Shown in pieces: positions 1-11,800 of a stretch of DNA of 64,000 bases. The stretch is taken from positions 1 to 64,000 of the forward strand of contig NZ_QGMQ01000011.1 in NCBI RefSeq assembly GCF_003259155.1, written 5' to 3'. Under the pieces are notes generated by a model, which was given only the letters and a program-made list of their open reading frames with translations, searched no databases and was not told where the DNA came from. The position numbers and the translations under genes were made by a program. The DNA is from Marinimicrobium alkaliphilum (GTDB taxonomy: Bacteria; Pseudomonadota; Gammaproteobacteria; Pseudomonadales; Cellvibrionaceae). The first letter of the stretch is position 1. Every line of letters begins with the position of its first letter.

Positions 1-3
1 GAA

Positions 4-36
4 AACCCTCGGGCGCAAGCCCGGGGGTTTTTTGTT
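4..36 (+). terminator. Rho-independent terminator of an off-window gene
   Basis: A GC-rich hairpin (arms around CCCTCGGGC and GCCCGGGGG, GCAA loop) is followed by a run of six T. The T-tract orientation suits a rightward transcript ending just before the window. In pseudomonads tRNA genes often lie beside gltX, so the transcript could be a tRNA, but that gene is not visible here. A weak U-tract on the other strand could also serve gltX. Confidence 0.7.
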
Positions 37-73
37 TGTGGGGGAATAGTTTTGGCACTTTCGTGTCGAGATT

Positions 74-333
74 GGTGCCTCAGGTGTCGGATTACGGCTT
101 CGCCTAATCCGACCTACGCATACAGCGTACCGTCGTTCGAGTAGGTCGGATTAGCCCGCAGGGCGTAATCCGACAATGTGGCACCCATCCCGGACCAACG
201 CACCAGCGCCCGAGTAGGTCGGATTAGCCCACAGAGCGTAATCCGACAATGTGGCACCCACCCCGGACCAACGCACCGGCGTTCGAGTAGGTCGGATTAG
301 CCCGCAGGGCGTAATCCGACACCTGAGGCACCG
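74..333. repeat. Palindromic repeat cluster A (4 units)
   Basis: One unit in reverse orientation (GGTGCCTCAGGTGTCGG...CCGACCTAC) is followed by three forward units (GTAGGTCGGATTAGC...GTAATCCGAC). The spacers contain a variant of a conserved linker (CAGCGTACCGTCGTTCGA). The last unit ends in CACCTGAGGCACC, the mirror of the first unit's outer end. The cluster fills the gap up to the gltX stop codon; short ORFs across it are translations of the repeat, not genes. Confidence 0.9.
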
Positions 334-341
334 CATAGGAT

Positions 342-1820
342 TTAAAGCGCCTCGTACGCCTTCTCGAGCTTTTTAAGCTGCTTCTTGCCTGCACCCCCCA
401 AGACCTCAATCGCCAAGCGCAGGCGCGCACGGCTGACATCCGGCCCCAGGATCATCATGGAGTCCATCACTGAAAAGGACGAAGTGGTCCCCGCAATCGC
501 CACAAAAATCGGCGCCAGGAAATCCTTGAGCTTGAGCTCCATCTGACCCGCCAGGGTTTTCAATTCATCAAAGATGGTATCCCGCTCCCAGTGCCGCAGC
601 GCCTCCAGGCGCCACAACGCGAACTGCAACAGCTTCTTCTGCTCGTCCACCGGCAGGCTATTGGCCTCAAAATGCGCTTCCGTCAGCTTGAGATCACCGG
701 ACACCAGGAAGGCGGCCAGCGGCGCGAAGTCACCCAATGTCTCCATACGCTGCTGGGCATGAGGCAACACCGCCAGCAGCTTCTCCCGGTTGAACGCCCA
801 CTGCTGTAGACGGTCGGCGAGCTGCTCAGCACTCAAGTCTTCGCGTATCCACAGGCCGTTAAGCCAGGAAAGCTTTTCCACATCGAAAATTGGCCCCCCA
901 AGGGACACGCGCGTGATGTCGAAGTCCGCCTGCATCTCCGCCAGGGAGAACTTCTCGCGCTCGTCAGGCATGGACCAGCCCATGCGCCCCAGGTAGTTCA
1001 TCACCGCTTCGGGTAGGTAGCCGGCGTCCTTGTAATAAAGGATGCTGGTGGGGTTTTTGCGCTTACTGAGCTTGGATTTGTCCGGGTTACGCAGCAGTGG
1101 CAAATGGCACAACACAGGCGCCTCCCAGCCAAAGTATTCGTACAGCTTGAGGTGCTTGGGCGCTGAATTGATCCACTCCTCGCCGCGAATCACGTGGGTA
1201 ATACCCATCAGGTGATCGTCCACCACATTGGCCAGGTGATAGGTGGGCATGCCATCGCCCTTCAGCAGAACTTGCATATCCACCTGGGACCAGTCGATCT
1301 CGATCTCGCCGCGCAGCATGTCCTGCACTGTACAGGCGCCCTCTTCCGGCACCTTCATGCGGATCACGTAGGGATCGCCGGCATCCAGACGCTGTTTGAC
1401 TTCGGCCTGGCTCAGCTTCAGGCCGCGCCCGTCGTATTTGGGGGTCTCGCCCCGAGCCTGCTGTTCGGCACGCATCTCATCCAGCTCTTCACTGGTGGCA
1501 AAGCAGTAGAAGGCGTGGCCCTTTTCCACCAGCTCTTCGGCGTAGCCGCGATAGATATCCATGCGCTCGCTCTGGCGGTAGGGGCCGTGCTCGCCGCCCA
1601 CGTCCGGGCCTTCATCCCACTCGATACCCAGCCAGCGCAGGCTGTCGAGAATGGCCTTTTCAGACTCCGGTGTACTGCGGGTCTGATCGGTATCTTCGAT
1701 GCGCAGCAGGAACTGACCGCCGTGCTGGCGGGCAAAGCAGAGGTTGAACAGGGCAATGTAAGCGGTGCCTACATGGGGATCGCCGGTGGGCGACGGCGCG
1801 ATACGGGTACGAACGGTCAT
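342..1820 (-). CDS. gltX: Glutamate--tRNA ligase
   Basis: Cytoplasmic class I aminoacyl-tRNA synthetase that charges tRNA-Glu, 492 aa, the usual length for the family. The N-terminus has the Rossmann-fold signature ([17 protein letters not shown], the HIGH region as HVGT). The KMSKS-equivalent loop is KLSKR, preceded by NPDKS. The C-terminal half is the expected helical anticodon-binding region. The ATG has a GGAAG ribosome-binding site about 5 nt upstream, and a TATAAT -10 box lies about 40 nt upstream. The gene is transcribed alone and divergently from the c-di-GMP gene. The 3' end abuts repeat cluster A, so it has no obvious own terminator. Confidence 0.97.
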   Translation of the reverse strand: MTVRTRIAPSPTGDPHVGTAYIALFNLCFARQHGGQFLLRIEDTDQTRSTPESEKAILDSLRWLGIEWDEGPDVGGEHGPYRQSERMDIYRGYAEELVEKGHAFYCFATSEELDEMRAEQQARGETPKYDGRGLKLSQAEVKQRLDAGDPYVIRMKVPEEGACTVQDMLRGEIEIDWSQVDMQVLLKGDGMPTYHLANVVDDHLMGITHVIRGEEWINSAPKHLKLYEYFGWEAPVLCHLPLLRNPDKSKLSKRKNPTSILYYKDAGYLPEAVMNYLGRMGWSMPDEREKFSLAEMQADFDITRVSLGGPIFDVEKLSWLNGLWIREDLSAEQLADRLQQWAFNREKLLAVLPHAQQRMETLGDFAPLAAFLVSGDLKLTEAHFEANSLPVDEQKKLLQFALWRLEALRHWERDTIFDELKTLAGQMELKLKDFLAPIFVAIAGTTSSFSVMDSMMILGPDVSRARLRLAIEVLGGAGKKQLKKLEKAYEAL

Positions 1821-1858
1821 AATGGCTTCCGGGTTGGCGGTGGATTCAGATGGCGGGC

Positions 1859-1864
1859 ATTATA
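1859..1864 (-). promoter_or_regulatory. gltX -10 box
   Basis: A perfect TATAAT on the minus strand, about 40 nt upstream of the gltX ATG. No convincing -35 box is found at 16 to 18 nt, so only the -10 is claimed. Confidence 0.45.
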
Positions 1865-2038
1865 CGTGAGGCGGCGACAGGCTAACAGGCGGAGGCTCGA
1901 TGGCGCCCGCCACTTTTGAGTCATTGGGTTAAATCGGGGAACTTGTGTACACTTACGGGTTCCTCGAATAATAACCGGAAGAGCCCCGAGGGATCCGGAG
2001 GCACTTCCAGCTTTGTCACCACACGGCGGGACCCCACC

Positions 2039-4570
2039 ATGGAGCGCAACGTACTACGCACGCTCGGCGAGAACACTCTCGACCTCATCTATGCCAAAGA
2101 CCGGGACGGCCGTTTTGTATTCGCCAACGCCGCACTGGCCACCATGTTTGGCTTTGAGTCGCCCCAGGCCATGCTGGGACTCACCGACTTTGATTTACAG
2201 AGCGATGCCGAGCTCGCCCGGGGTTATCACGACGATGATCAAGCGGTCATCCGGTCGGGCGCACCGTTGCGCGACCGAGAAGAGTTGGTACCCGACTCCC
2301 GCACCGGAGAAACCCGCTGGCACTCCACCACCAAAGTGCCACTGCGCGATGATCAGGGCGAGATTGTCGGTGTCGTCGGGATCACCCGCGATATCACCGC
2401 CACCAAGAAGGCCGAACAAGAGCTTGAACAACGGGTCACCGAGCGCACCGAAAAATTTGAAGCCCTCAGCGATGTCCTGGCCGCTGAACGCAACCTGATG
2501 CGTACGTTGGTGGATGCGTTACCGGACAACATTTTTGCCAAGGACACGCACAGCCGCTTTCTGCTGGCGAACCAGGCGGTGGCCACAATGATGGTGGGCG
2601 GCGTACCGGACGACCTGTTGGGTAAAAACGACTTTGAGGTTTTCCCCCGGGAGCTGGCGCAACGCTACTACGATGATGAACGCCAGATGCTTGCAGCGGA
2701 CAAACCCATTATCAACCGCGAAGAGCCCACCATTGACCAACAAACCGGCAAAACCCGATGGATGCTCACCAGTAAGGTGCCCATCAAGGACGAGCGGGGG
2801 AAGATCGTCGGCCTGGTGGGCATTGGGCGGGACATCACCCAACGTCGCGAAGCCGAGCTGGCGCTGCGGGAGAGCGAAGAGCGTTTTCGCAGCTTGTCAG
2901 AGCTCTCTTCCGACTGGTACTGGGAGCAGAATGCGCAACTGCAGTTTGTGGGCCTGACCGATATCAAAGCCAAATCGGGCTATCAACGTGACGAAGTGAT
3001 TGGCAAGACCATTCACGAACTTCCAAATACGCTACTCGAGCCCTATTCCTGGCGCCAGCAGCAGGCCGCCATCCATGCCCACGAGGCATTCCGGGATCTG
3101 GAGTTGCGCCACGAGCAAGCGGGCAAAGTCAGTTACCTGAGCTTGAGTGGTTTGCCCACCTTCGACGACGAGGGCCAGTTCAGTGGTTACCGGGGCATCG
3201 GCAAAGACATTACCGAGCGCAAGCAGTCTGAGGAACAAGTCCAGTACCTGGCAACCCACGACAGTCTGACCGGCTTACCCAACCGTTTCATGTTCAACGA
3301 GATCCTCGCCTCTACCCTCGCCGCGGCCAAGCGCTATCAGCGCCGCTTTGCCGTGTTGTTTATCGACCTGGACCGGTTCAAAAATATTAACGATACCCTG
3401 GGCCACGATGCCGGTGACACCCTTCTCGTCACTATGGCCGAGCGCCTAACCCACTGCCTACGGGAAAGCGATGTCGTCGCGCGCATGGGGGGCGACGAAT
3501 TTGTGATCCTGATTCAGGAGATTGAAGACCCTGACCGGGTGGCCAAAGTTGCGCGCAAGATACTGGCGTCCATCATTCAGCCGATCTCCATTCTGGAGCA
3601 GGAGTGCCGCGTTACCACCAGTATCGGGATCTGCCTCTATCCCGACGACGCCCAAGACGAACAGGCGCTGCTGAAGCACGCGGATATCGCCATGTACCGC
3701 GCCAAAGAGGAAGGCAAAAACAATTACCAGTTTTACTCTCCCGACATCAAAGCCCGCTCCCTGGAACGACTGGTATTGGAAAACAATTTGCGCACGGCAC
3801 TGGAGCGCGAAGAGTTTTTCCTGCACTACCAGGCCAAGCGCGACCTGAAAACCGGCGAGCTGTCCGGTGTGGAGGCATTGGTGCGCTGGCAGCACCCTGG
3901 CCTTGGGGTCATTCCCCCTTCACAATTCATTCCATTGGCAGAGGAAACCGGTCTGATTGTGATGCTGGGTCGCTGGGTGCTGAAAACCGCCTGCCATCAG
4001 AGCGTGGCCTGGCAGAACGCCGGATTGGCACCCCTGTGTATGTCGGTGAATCTCTCGGCCCGCCAGTTCTTTGACGATAACCTGGTGAACGACGTCGCGG
4101 CCGCGCTGGAGGCCTCCGGCCTGGCACCCGAGTTGCTGGAGATGGAAATTACCGAAGGCATGGTGATGCAGGACGCCGAGCGGGCCATTGGCATTTTGCG
4201 CGCAATCAAAGAATTGGGTGTCAAGCTGGCCATTGACGATTTCGGCGTGGGCTATTCCTCTCTGGCTCAGATCAAGCGCTTCCCGATCGATACACTCAAG
4301 GTGGACAGCTCATTTATCCGCGATATTCCTGCCAACCTAGAGGACCGCGCTATCGCCGAGGCCATTATTGCCATGGGCAAGACCCTAAGCCTGACCGTGG
4401 TCGCCGAGGGGGTCGAGACCCGGGAACAGGAAACCTTTCTGCGCGACCATGCCTGCGACCAGTCCCAGGGTTACTACTTCAGCCGGCCCCTCAGTGCCGA
4501 GGACTTTGAAGCGATGCACCGTCAGCAGGCCCACTCGCCCCTGCCCTACCCGACCGACAACACCGACTGA
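2039..4570 (+). CDS. PAS-PAS-PAS-GGDEF-EAL c-di-GMP cyclase/phosphodiesterase
   Basis: Sensor enzyme for cyclic di-GMP turnover. The frame opens at a TTG (1916), but the first family-like residues follow the ATG at 2039, giving 843 aa. Three PAS-like domains (roughly residues 5-125, 160-280 and 285-400) are followed by a GGDEF domain (intact GGDEF at 484-488) and an EAL domain (EAL at 612-614). The RxxD inhibitory I-site (RESD) lies five residues before GGDEF. PAS1 and PAS2 share the motif AKDxxxRFxxAN and look like an internal duplication. No membrane segment or signal peptide is seen, so it is probably cytosolic. Both catalytic motifs are intact, so either activity is possible. It is monocistronic, with repeat cluster B after the stop. 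Confidence 0.93.
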   Translation: MERNVLRTLGENTLDLIYAKDRDGRFVFANAALATMFGFESPQAMLGLTDFDLQSDAELARGYHDDDQAVIRSGAPLRDREELVPDSRTGETRWHSTTKVPLRDDQGEIVGVVGITRDITATKKAEQELEQRVTERTEKFEALSDVLAAERNLMRTLVDALPDNIFAKDTHSRFLLANQAVATMMVGGVPDDLLGKNDFEVFPRELAQRYYDDERQMLAADKPIINREEPTIDQQTGKTRWMLTSKVPIKDERGKIVGLVGIGRDITQRREAELALRESEERFRSLSELSSDWYWEQNAQLQFVGLTDIKAKSGYQRDEVIGKTIHELPNTLLEPYSWRQQQAAIHAHEAFRDLELRHEQAGKVSYLSLSGLPTFDDEGQFSGYRGIGKDITERKQSEEQVQYLATHDSLTGLPNRFMFNEILASTLAAAKRYQRRFAVLFIDLDRFKNINDTLGHDAGDTLLVTMAERLTHCLRESDVVARMGGDEFVILIQEIEDPDRVAKVARKILASIIQPISILEQECRVTTSIGICLYPDDAQDEQALLKHADIAMYRAKEEGKNNYQFYSPDIKARSLERLVLENNLRTALEREEFFLHYQAKRDLKTGELSGVEALVRWQHPGLGVIPPSQFIPLAEETGLIVMLGRWVLKTACHQSVAWQNAGLAPLCMSVNLSARQFFDDNLVNDVAAALEASGLAPELLEMEITEGMVMQDAERAIGILRAIKELGVKLAIDDFGVGYSSLAQIKRFPIDTLKVDSSFIRDIPANLEDRAIAEAIIAMGKTLSLTVVAEGVETREQETFLRDHACDQSQGYYFSRPLSAEDFEAMHRQQAHSPLPYPTDNTD

Positions 4571-4587
4571 GCAGGCCCTGAGAACCA

Positions 4588-4708
4588 GTAGGTCGGATTA
4601 GCCCGAAGGGGGTAATCCGACTCTGCGGCCCGCTTGTCACCAGCGATCCGAAAGCCCCCTGCCGCCGAGAGCTTGGATCGGGTTACGGCTGCGCCTAACC
4701 CGACCTAC
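4588..4708. repeat. Palindromic repeat cluster B (2 diverged units)
   Basis: A forward unit (GTAGGTCGGATTAGCCCG...GGTAATCCGAC) is followed about 55 nt later by a diverged reverse unit whose core reads GGGTTACGGCTGCGCCTAACCC. The conserved GAGGCACC ends and the usual linker are missing, so this looks like an older, decaying copy of the family. Confidence 0.75.
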
Positions 4709-4724
4709 GGGTGTCAGTCGTTTT

Positions 4725-5234
4725 GTGCCAGGCCTGTATCAAAGGGTTTGTATTACGACGCTGGCCTCTAGTACACTGAGTGTAGAATCATGCCGACAGC
4801 AGTGGTATCAAGCCGTTCCCAGAGAGGTAACCACTGCTCCCGCCAACCTGAAAGCCATTACCCAAGAGCTCCTCGCCGCTCAGTGCGCCGATGATATCGA
4901 GCGCAGCCGGGTTTTCTTGCGCGGTGTACATCAAGCCATCACCGATAAGCTAGCGCAACCCCAAGTTCGGCTCCTGTGCACTGGTCCCCTAGGAATGCTG
5001 AATCCCGGGCAAGACTCGATGCGAATCATTGAGCTGGCGTTTTTGCCCGAGCAACGCCACCACGGCTGGGGCAAAGCCGTGCTTGGATCAATTCAAGACC
5101 ACGCTGCCTCAATGAATACATGTACTGGCAGCCCGGACAGGATGAAGCTGCGGCATAAAGGAGCCTTGCCAAAGATAAAACAGGGACGCCGGAAACGGCT
5201 CGACATAAGCCGACAATCATTGAGGATAGATGCT
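4725..5234 (+). pseudogene. Gene remnant with a GNAT acetyltransferase fragment
   Basis: The reading frame from GTG 4725 stays open into the collar gene, but the protein looks like a mosaic rather than one fold. Around 5020-5115 it contains MRIIELAFLPEQRHHGWGKA, a good match to GNAT motif A (RxxGxG/A acetyl-CoA loop), yet the rest of a GNAT domain is missing on both sides. The segment before it is not recognised. GNAT genes commonly accompany microcystin-dependent-protein (phage collar) genes, which supports reading this as a remnant of such a locus. No ribosome-binding site is evident at 4725. The alternative is a single intact hypothetical gene spanning 4725-5690. Confidence 0.5.
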
Positions 5235-5733
5235 TTGGAACCATTTCTTGGGGAAATTCGTATGGTCGGGTTCAACTTTGCTCCGCGAGATTGGGCCCTG
5301 TGCGATGGGCAATTATTGTCCACTTCCCAAAACAGCGTGCTTCTTGCACTGTTGGGGATCACTTACGGTGGTGACAGCCAAACGACGTCTGCTCTACCAG
5401 ATATTCGCAGGCGTACTCCGTTAGGTCAGGGCCAGCTGCCAACTCGCGCGCACCACCTGGACCTGGCTGCAGAGAACGTCAACCTGGCACAGCCTGCCTC
5501 CTCGAACAACGGCAATGCCGAGGCACGGGGACCAAACGTCGTCCGCGCCAAGGTTCTAAAAGCACTGAATGCGCTCAATGCCTATAGCACTGATACAGAT
5601 ACCACGCTAAAACCGCTAACGGGGTCTATTAGCGGCGACACTCAGGCGGCAGGGGGCGGACAGCATTACTCAGTTTTACATTATCCTTAACTTCATTATG
5701 TGCTTGCAAGGGATATGCCCCCAGAGGGACTAG
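5235..5733 (+). pseudogene. Phage tail collar (microcystin-dependent-protein-like) gene, frameshifted
   Basis: From TTG 5235 (AGGA upstream) the product reads EPFLGEIRMVGFNFAPRDWA, then CDGQLL, SQNS, LLGITYGGD and ALPDIRRRTP. This is the typical collar-domain opening of microcystin-dependent proteins. The frame stops at 5688-5690 after GGGQHYSVLHYP. In the +1 frame from 5665 the DNA instead encodes QFYIILNFIMCLQGICPQRD and stops at 5731-5733. That matches the family's usual C-terminal ending (YLxLNFIIxLQGxxPSR), so an indel near 5655-5665 has broken the gene. The middle is also shortened. It belongs with the GNAT remnant upstream and the DUF4347 gene downstream. Confidence 0.72.
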
Positions 5734-5815
5734 TAACCTACGGAGCGCCGCCAAGCCCGATGCCCCTTTTGAGGCAGGATACTCTCCAACACCCCCCGCT
5801 CAACAGGTAGCAAAG

Positions 5816-8800
5816 ATGAAAAAGATACTTACTTTTCTTGCAGTGATTGCATCCCTCTTTTTACACACAGTTCAGGGATCAACCGCTAGCGCCGACAAGG
5901 AGCTGGAAAGCCAGCGCCTGTTGAATGCATCTGCGATGCTTGCTGAAATAACCGGCAAGTCTGACCTTCTTCTCGTAGCTGCCGAACTGGCTGAGCAGAA
6001 AGAAGCATTGGTGTCGGCGGCGAAGCGCCCCATTGATGCCAAGCTGTTCAGCTCCCTGAATGAATTGACGGGCATTGCGCCTGACGGTTCTCTATACAGC
6101 GGGATCCATCTCATCACGCATGGCCGCCCTGGCAAAATTTTACTGGGTGAACGGGAGCTTGAGGTGGATGAGCTGGCCCGGCTGCTGGATAGGCTCTTGC
6201 TTAAAGATGGAGTGGTCTACTTATACGGTTGCGATATTGCCGGCAATATTGAGGGCACTGCGTTTGTCGACTCGCTCGCTCGTCAACTCGGGCGGCCGGT
6301 CATCGCTTCAACAAACTCGACGGGGAATAGCGAACGGGGCGGTGACTGGGAATTGGAATATAGCTCTACACCATTCGACGCCGAGCCACTGTTCGCACAA
6401 CGCGTAGAAGGCTTTGAGGTTCTTCTGCAAAGTAGTGATGCCATTGTTTATATTGAACATTTAAAGCAAGGTGATCCGGGTGTTGATAGGATGAGTGGAG
6501 CCAGTGACCCGGTTGTTAGTCCGGATGGCAGGCATGTATATGTGGCCGCTTATACGAGTAGCGCGATTAATATTTTCAGCAGGAACGCAGCTTCAGGTGA
6601 ACTTACCCCTGCAGGTGCTGCCGTTCATAATACGGGGGGCGTCCAACATATGCAGTCGGCATTCAGCGTGGATATCAGTCCTGACGGAAAGCATGTATAT
6701 GTTGGTTCGCCAAGCAGTCATGCTGTCGTTGTCTTAGCCCGTGATGAAAATACCGGGCAGCTCTCTTTTGTAGAATCAAACGTAACGGCTAATGAAGCTT
6801 TTACCGTAGGCGGTTTCATTATGGTATCGGTAAGCCCGGACGGCAAGTCGGTTTATGGTGTTGGGGGATCCGGAATACATGGCCTGGTAGTGTTTGATCG
6901 CAACCCCGAAACCGGCAGGTTAACCTATGTTGAAGAACATATAGCCGGTCAAAACGGGAATAAGTTAACCCAGGGCTTTTCCCCGATATCCAGCCCGATT
7001 AATAACATTGACTACTCTGCCGCAGGTGATTATCTCTATATAACATCCACTGCAAATGCCGTATCTGTTTATGCCAGAAATACGGATACCGGGTCTTTAA
7101 CGCTGGAGCAGGTTGCAGAAAACGGAATCAACGGAGTTCAGGGCATTCAGGCTGCCTCATCTCTTGTCGTTTCGCCTGATGAAAATTTTGTTTATGTAAG
7201 CGGACAAGGTCAAAATGCTGTATCTGTGTTTTCACGCGACAAGGATACCGGACATATTACCTATGTGGAGCATTATACTAATGGTGCGGGCGGGATTAGT
7301 ACCATGGCGCAAGCCCGCAGCCTGGCCATGAGTCCTGATGGGCGCTACCTGTATGTAAGTGCCATCGAAAGTGATGCCATCACGGTATTTGAAAGGAATA
7401 TACATACCGGATCCCTTTCAGTTGCAGCATCAAGAGTTAATGGTCAGGATGGTGTCCTCGGTATTGCTACTGTTTCGGGCATGGTTACAGATCCACTTAA
7501 TCAGCACTTATACTCAGCGGGTCAGGGTGAAAATGCTATCGCCGTTTTTAGCCTCCCCATACCGGGTATCGTATTGGCATCTGTCACAGCTTCGGCGGAT
7601 GAAAGCGGACCCGCTGTTACACTTGATGATCAATTGCTGACTTTTGACAGTGATGATACACACCTGCAATCAGGCAGTGTTACGATTGAATCCGGATTTA
7701 AACCCGGCGACCAGCTCCATGTGACGACACAGGGCGGGGTAACGGCAGATTATGACGCCGATACCGGAGTGCTTACGCTAACTGGTAGCGCCACATTGGA
7801 AACCTACCGTGACATTTTACGATCTGTCAGTTTCCAGGCAGGTTCCGATCCGGATATCGGTGCCGGGGAAACTTCGGAAAGAGCAATAGCATTTCGGGTC
7901 AATGACGGCGACAATGAAAGTGCAGCGGCGATAGTAACTGTAACGGTACATGGCATTTCCGCAGCCGCAGTGACCAGCGTCGCCGTTCCTGCCAATGGCA
8001 CTTACATCGCGGGCCAGAATCTGAGTTTCACCGTTAACACCAGCGAAAACGTCACCGTGAATACTGGCACCGGCACCCCGCGCATCGCATTGACGATTGG
8101 TGCAACCACCCGTTATGCCACGTATCTCAGCGGCAGTGGTACCTCCGCAGTGGTATTCCGCTACACGGTGCAGGCGGGCGATCACGATAACGATGGCATT
8201 GCCCTGGCGGCCACCCTGGACCCGGACGGTGGCACTCTGCGCGATAGCGCCGGCAATGACCTCAACACCACGCTCAATTCCGTTGGTTCCACTACAAATG
8301 TGCTGGTTGATGCCGTGGCGCCAACCGTTTCCAGTGTGAGTGTGCCTTCGAACGGTACTTATAGCACCGGCCAGCATCTCGACTTCACCGTCAACACCAG
8401 CAAAAACGTCACCGTTAATACCGGTGGCGGTACCTCACGTATCGCATTGACTATTGGTGCAACCACCCGTTATGCCACGTATCTCAGCGGCAGTGGTACC
8501 TCCGCAGTGGTGTTCCGCTACACGGTGCAGGCGGGCGATAGCGATAGTGATGGCATTGCCTTGGCGGCTGCCCTGGACCCGGATGGCGGTACCATTCGGG
8601 ACAATGCCGGCAATGATTTGAACACCGCGCTGAACGCCATTGGTGATACCAGCGGTGTGCTAGTGGATACAGCCTTGCCCACGATCACTGCCGGCAACAT
8701 CAATATTTCCGGAGCCACCGGCAACAACGGTGCCTATCGAATTGGCGATACCGTCACCGCCACCTGGAATAACACCGCCGGTGGCGACAACAACCTGGCC

Positions 8801-11800
8801 GCTAGCGACGTGTCGGTGGACTTTTCCGAGTTTGGCGGCGGTGGGGCCGTAATGGCGACCAACGACAACGACACCTGGACCGCCACCTATGACATCGTCG
8901 CCGGATCCATAGACGCGACCAACCGAAACGTCAGCGTGTCCGCCACCAATGCCAACGGCACCACCACAGTCGCCGATACCACCAACGCTACAGTGGACAA
9001 TATTGCCCCCACGGTAACCGACGCCAATATCAGCATCTCCGGGGCCTCGGGCACGGGCGGCGCCTACATTATTGGCGATACGGTCACCGCCACCTGGAAC
9101 AACACCGCCGGCGGCGATAACAACAGCGATACCAGCAGCGTCACCGTCGACTTTTCCGAGTTTGGCGGCGGCTCGGCCATTGCGGCGACCGAAGACGCCG
9201 GTACCTGGACCGCCAGCTTCGAGCTGGTCACGGATACGGTCGACGCCAGTGACCGCAACGTCAGCATCACCGCCACCGACGACGCGGGCAACAGCAACAC
9301 CACAGCGGACATCACCAACGCCACTGTGGACACCATCGCGCCCACCGTTAGCGTCGCCAACATCACCCTGAGCGGTGCCACCGGCACCAACGGCGCTTTT
9401 ATCATCGGCGATACCGTCACCGCCACCTGGGACGACTCCGCCTCCGGCGACAACAACCCCGATACCGATTCGGTCACCGTGGACTTCAGTGAGTTTGGCG
9501 GCTCGGCCATTGCGGCCACCAATAACGCGGGTGTATGGACCGCCACCTTCGACTTGAGCGCCAGCGCTATCGACGCCGCTGACCGCAATATCAGCGTCTC
9601 CGCCACCGACAATGCCGGTAACCAAACCGCCACCGCGGGTGACCACAATGTTCCGGTCAACACCATCGCCCCTCAGGTCAGTGCCGGAAACATAGCATTG
9701 AACGGCGCCTCCGGCACCGGCGGCATTTTTATCGCGGGCGACACCCTCACCGTCACCTGGGACAACACCGCCGCCGGCGATAACAACAGCCAGCCGGTAG
9801 CCAGCGTTACTGTGGACGTCTCCGCCTTTGGCGGTGGCAGCGCCGTAGCCGCCAGCGCCAGTGGCGATGAGTGGAGCGCCAGTTTCGCACTGGATGCGGG
9901 CCTGGAGGCTGACAACCTGAATGCTTCGGTCACCGCTGTTACCGAGGCGGGCAACCCAACCACCACCGCCAGCACCAGCAACGTATCGGTGGACACCCAA
10001 GTGCCCGACGCGCCGGGGGTTAGCTTCGATCAGTCGCCAATCAGCAGTGTCAACGCCGACAACATCAGCCTGACCCTGAGCGCCGCCGAAACCGACACCA
10101 CCGCCAACTACAGCATCAGCAGCGATGGCGGCGGCACACCAGTGACCGGCTCGGCGACCATCACCAATGCCAACCAAACCTTAAGCGGTATCGACGCTTC
10201 GGACCTCGACGACGGCACTCTTACCGTCAGCCTGACTCTGACCGATGCGGCAGGCAATGTCTCCGACGCGGCCACCGCCACGGTTACCAAGGACGCCACG
10301 CCGGCCGAGGTGCAAAGCCTCGGCCTCACCGATGGTGACTACGCCGAGGGCGAGACGATTCACCTGACTGTCGAGCTGAACAAAGACGTTACCGTGACCG
10401 GCACCGATGCCACCCTGGCCATTGATGTTGGCCCGGAGACGCGCAGCGCCGAGTTTGTCAGCGAAGTGGATGGGCTTCTCAGCTTCCGCTACACCGTACA
10501 GGACGGGGACAATACCGATGCCAACGGTGTGACGGTATTGGCCTCCGGCATTACGCTGAACACCACCACCATTGAGGACAGCGCCAGCAACGCTGCCGAC
10601 CTGAACTTCGCCCAGCAGAGCTTTGCCAATGTGCAGGTGGATACCATTGCGCCGGACGAGCCGGTGGTCACCGCCCCGGCCGAAGCCTTAAGCGTGAACA
10701 CCGACACCTTTGAGATCGCCGGTACTCTGAGCGAAGACGAGGTGACGGTGCGGCTGTATGCCGACACCAATCAGGACGGCCTTCCCGATGATCCGAGTGA
10801 TCCGCTGGAAAGCGCGGTGGTCGCCAGCAGCCAGTGGAGCATTGAGCACACCCTATTGCGGAACACCGACAACCATCTGGTGGTGGTGGCCCAAGACGCG
10901 GCGGGCAACCGCTCCGCGCCCGTGGCCGTGCCTGTGATCACTCACGACAATGTCGCCCCGGACGCGCCCGAAAGTCTGGCGCTGGACCCGGACAGCGACA
11001 GCGGTGCCAGTGACAGCGACGGTATTACCAACCACACCGAACTGCTGATCAGCGGCACCGCCGAAGCGGGTAGCACCGTGATACTCAACAGCAACCTGGA
11101 TGACGAAGTGGGCTCCACGACCGCCAACAATGAAGGCGACTGGGAAATCACTACCGACTCCCTGACCGACGGCGAGCACCAACTGACCGCCACCACCACC
11201 GATGCGGCGGGTAATATCAGTGACGTTTCTTCTGCGTTATCCGTGACAGTCGACACCGAAGCACCAGCTCAACCCTCGGCGCCCCTACTGGAAACCAGCA
11301 GCGACTCAGGTATTTCCAATAGCGACGGCATTACCAACGACGCCACCCCGCTGATTACTGGCACCGCCGAAGCGGAAAGCCGTATTGAGCTGGTCAGTAA
11401 CCTTGAGGGTGCAATCGGCGACGTTTATGTCGATGGCGCCGGTAACTGGTCCATCACCAGCGACCTGCTCAGTGACGGCAATCACCAACTGACGGTCACT
11501 GCCACTGATCTGGCGGGGAACGTCTCAGACACCTCCGAGCCGCTGGCTATCAACCTTGATACCCAGGCTCCGGTGATTACCGGCAGTGCCGCCGACAATG
11601 CCGAGCCCACTGATACCGAGGTGAACTTTGTGGTCACCTTCAGCGAGCCGGTCCACAATCTGGCCATTGCCGACTTTGCCCTAGGTACCACCGGTACCGC
11701 GACGGGCAACGTGGACACCCTCACCAGCTCTGGCGGCACTTCGGTCACGGTGTCCGTATCCAACGTGGGCGGCGAAGGCAGCCTACGCCTGGACTACACC

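Noticed and set aside
151-439. Small ORFs across cluster A
   Set aside because: They translate the palindromic repeats in several frames and have no independent start signals.
1194-1919. 241-residue frame opposite gltX
   Set aside because: Antisense shadow of a conserved synthetase.
8660-10177. 505-residue antisense frame in the Ig-repeat region
   Set aside because: Gly/Val/Ala-rich translation of the reverse strand of a repetitive Thr/Asp/Ala-rich gene; a shadow.
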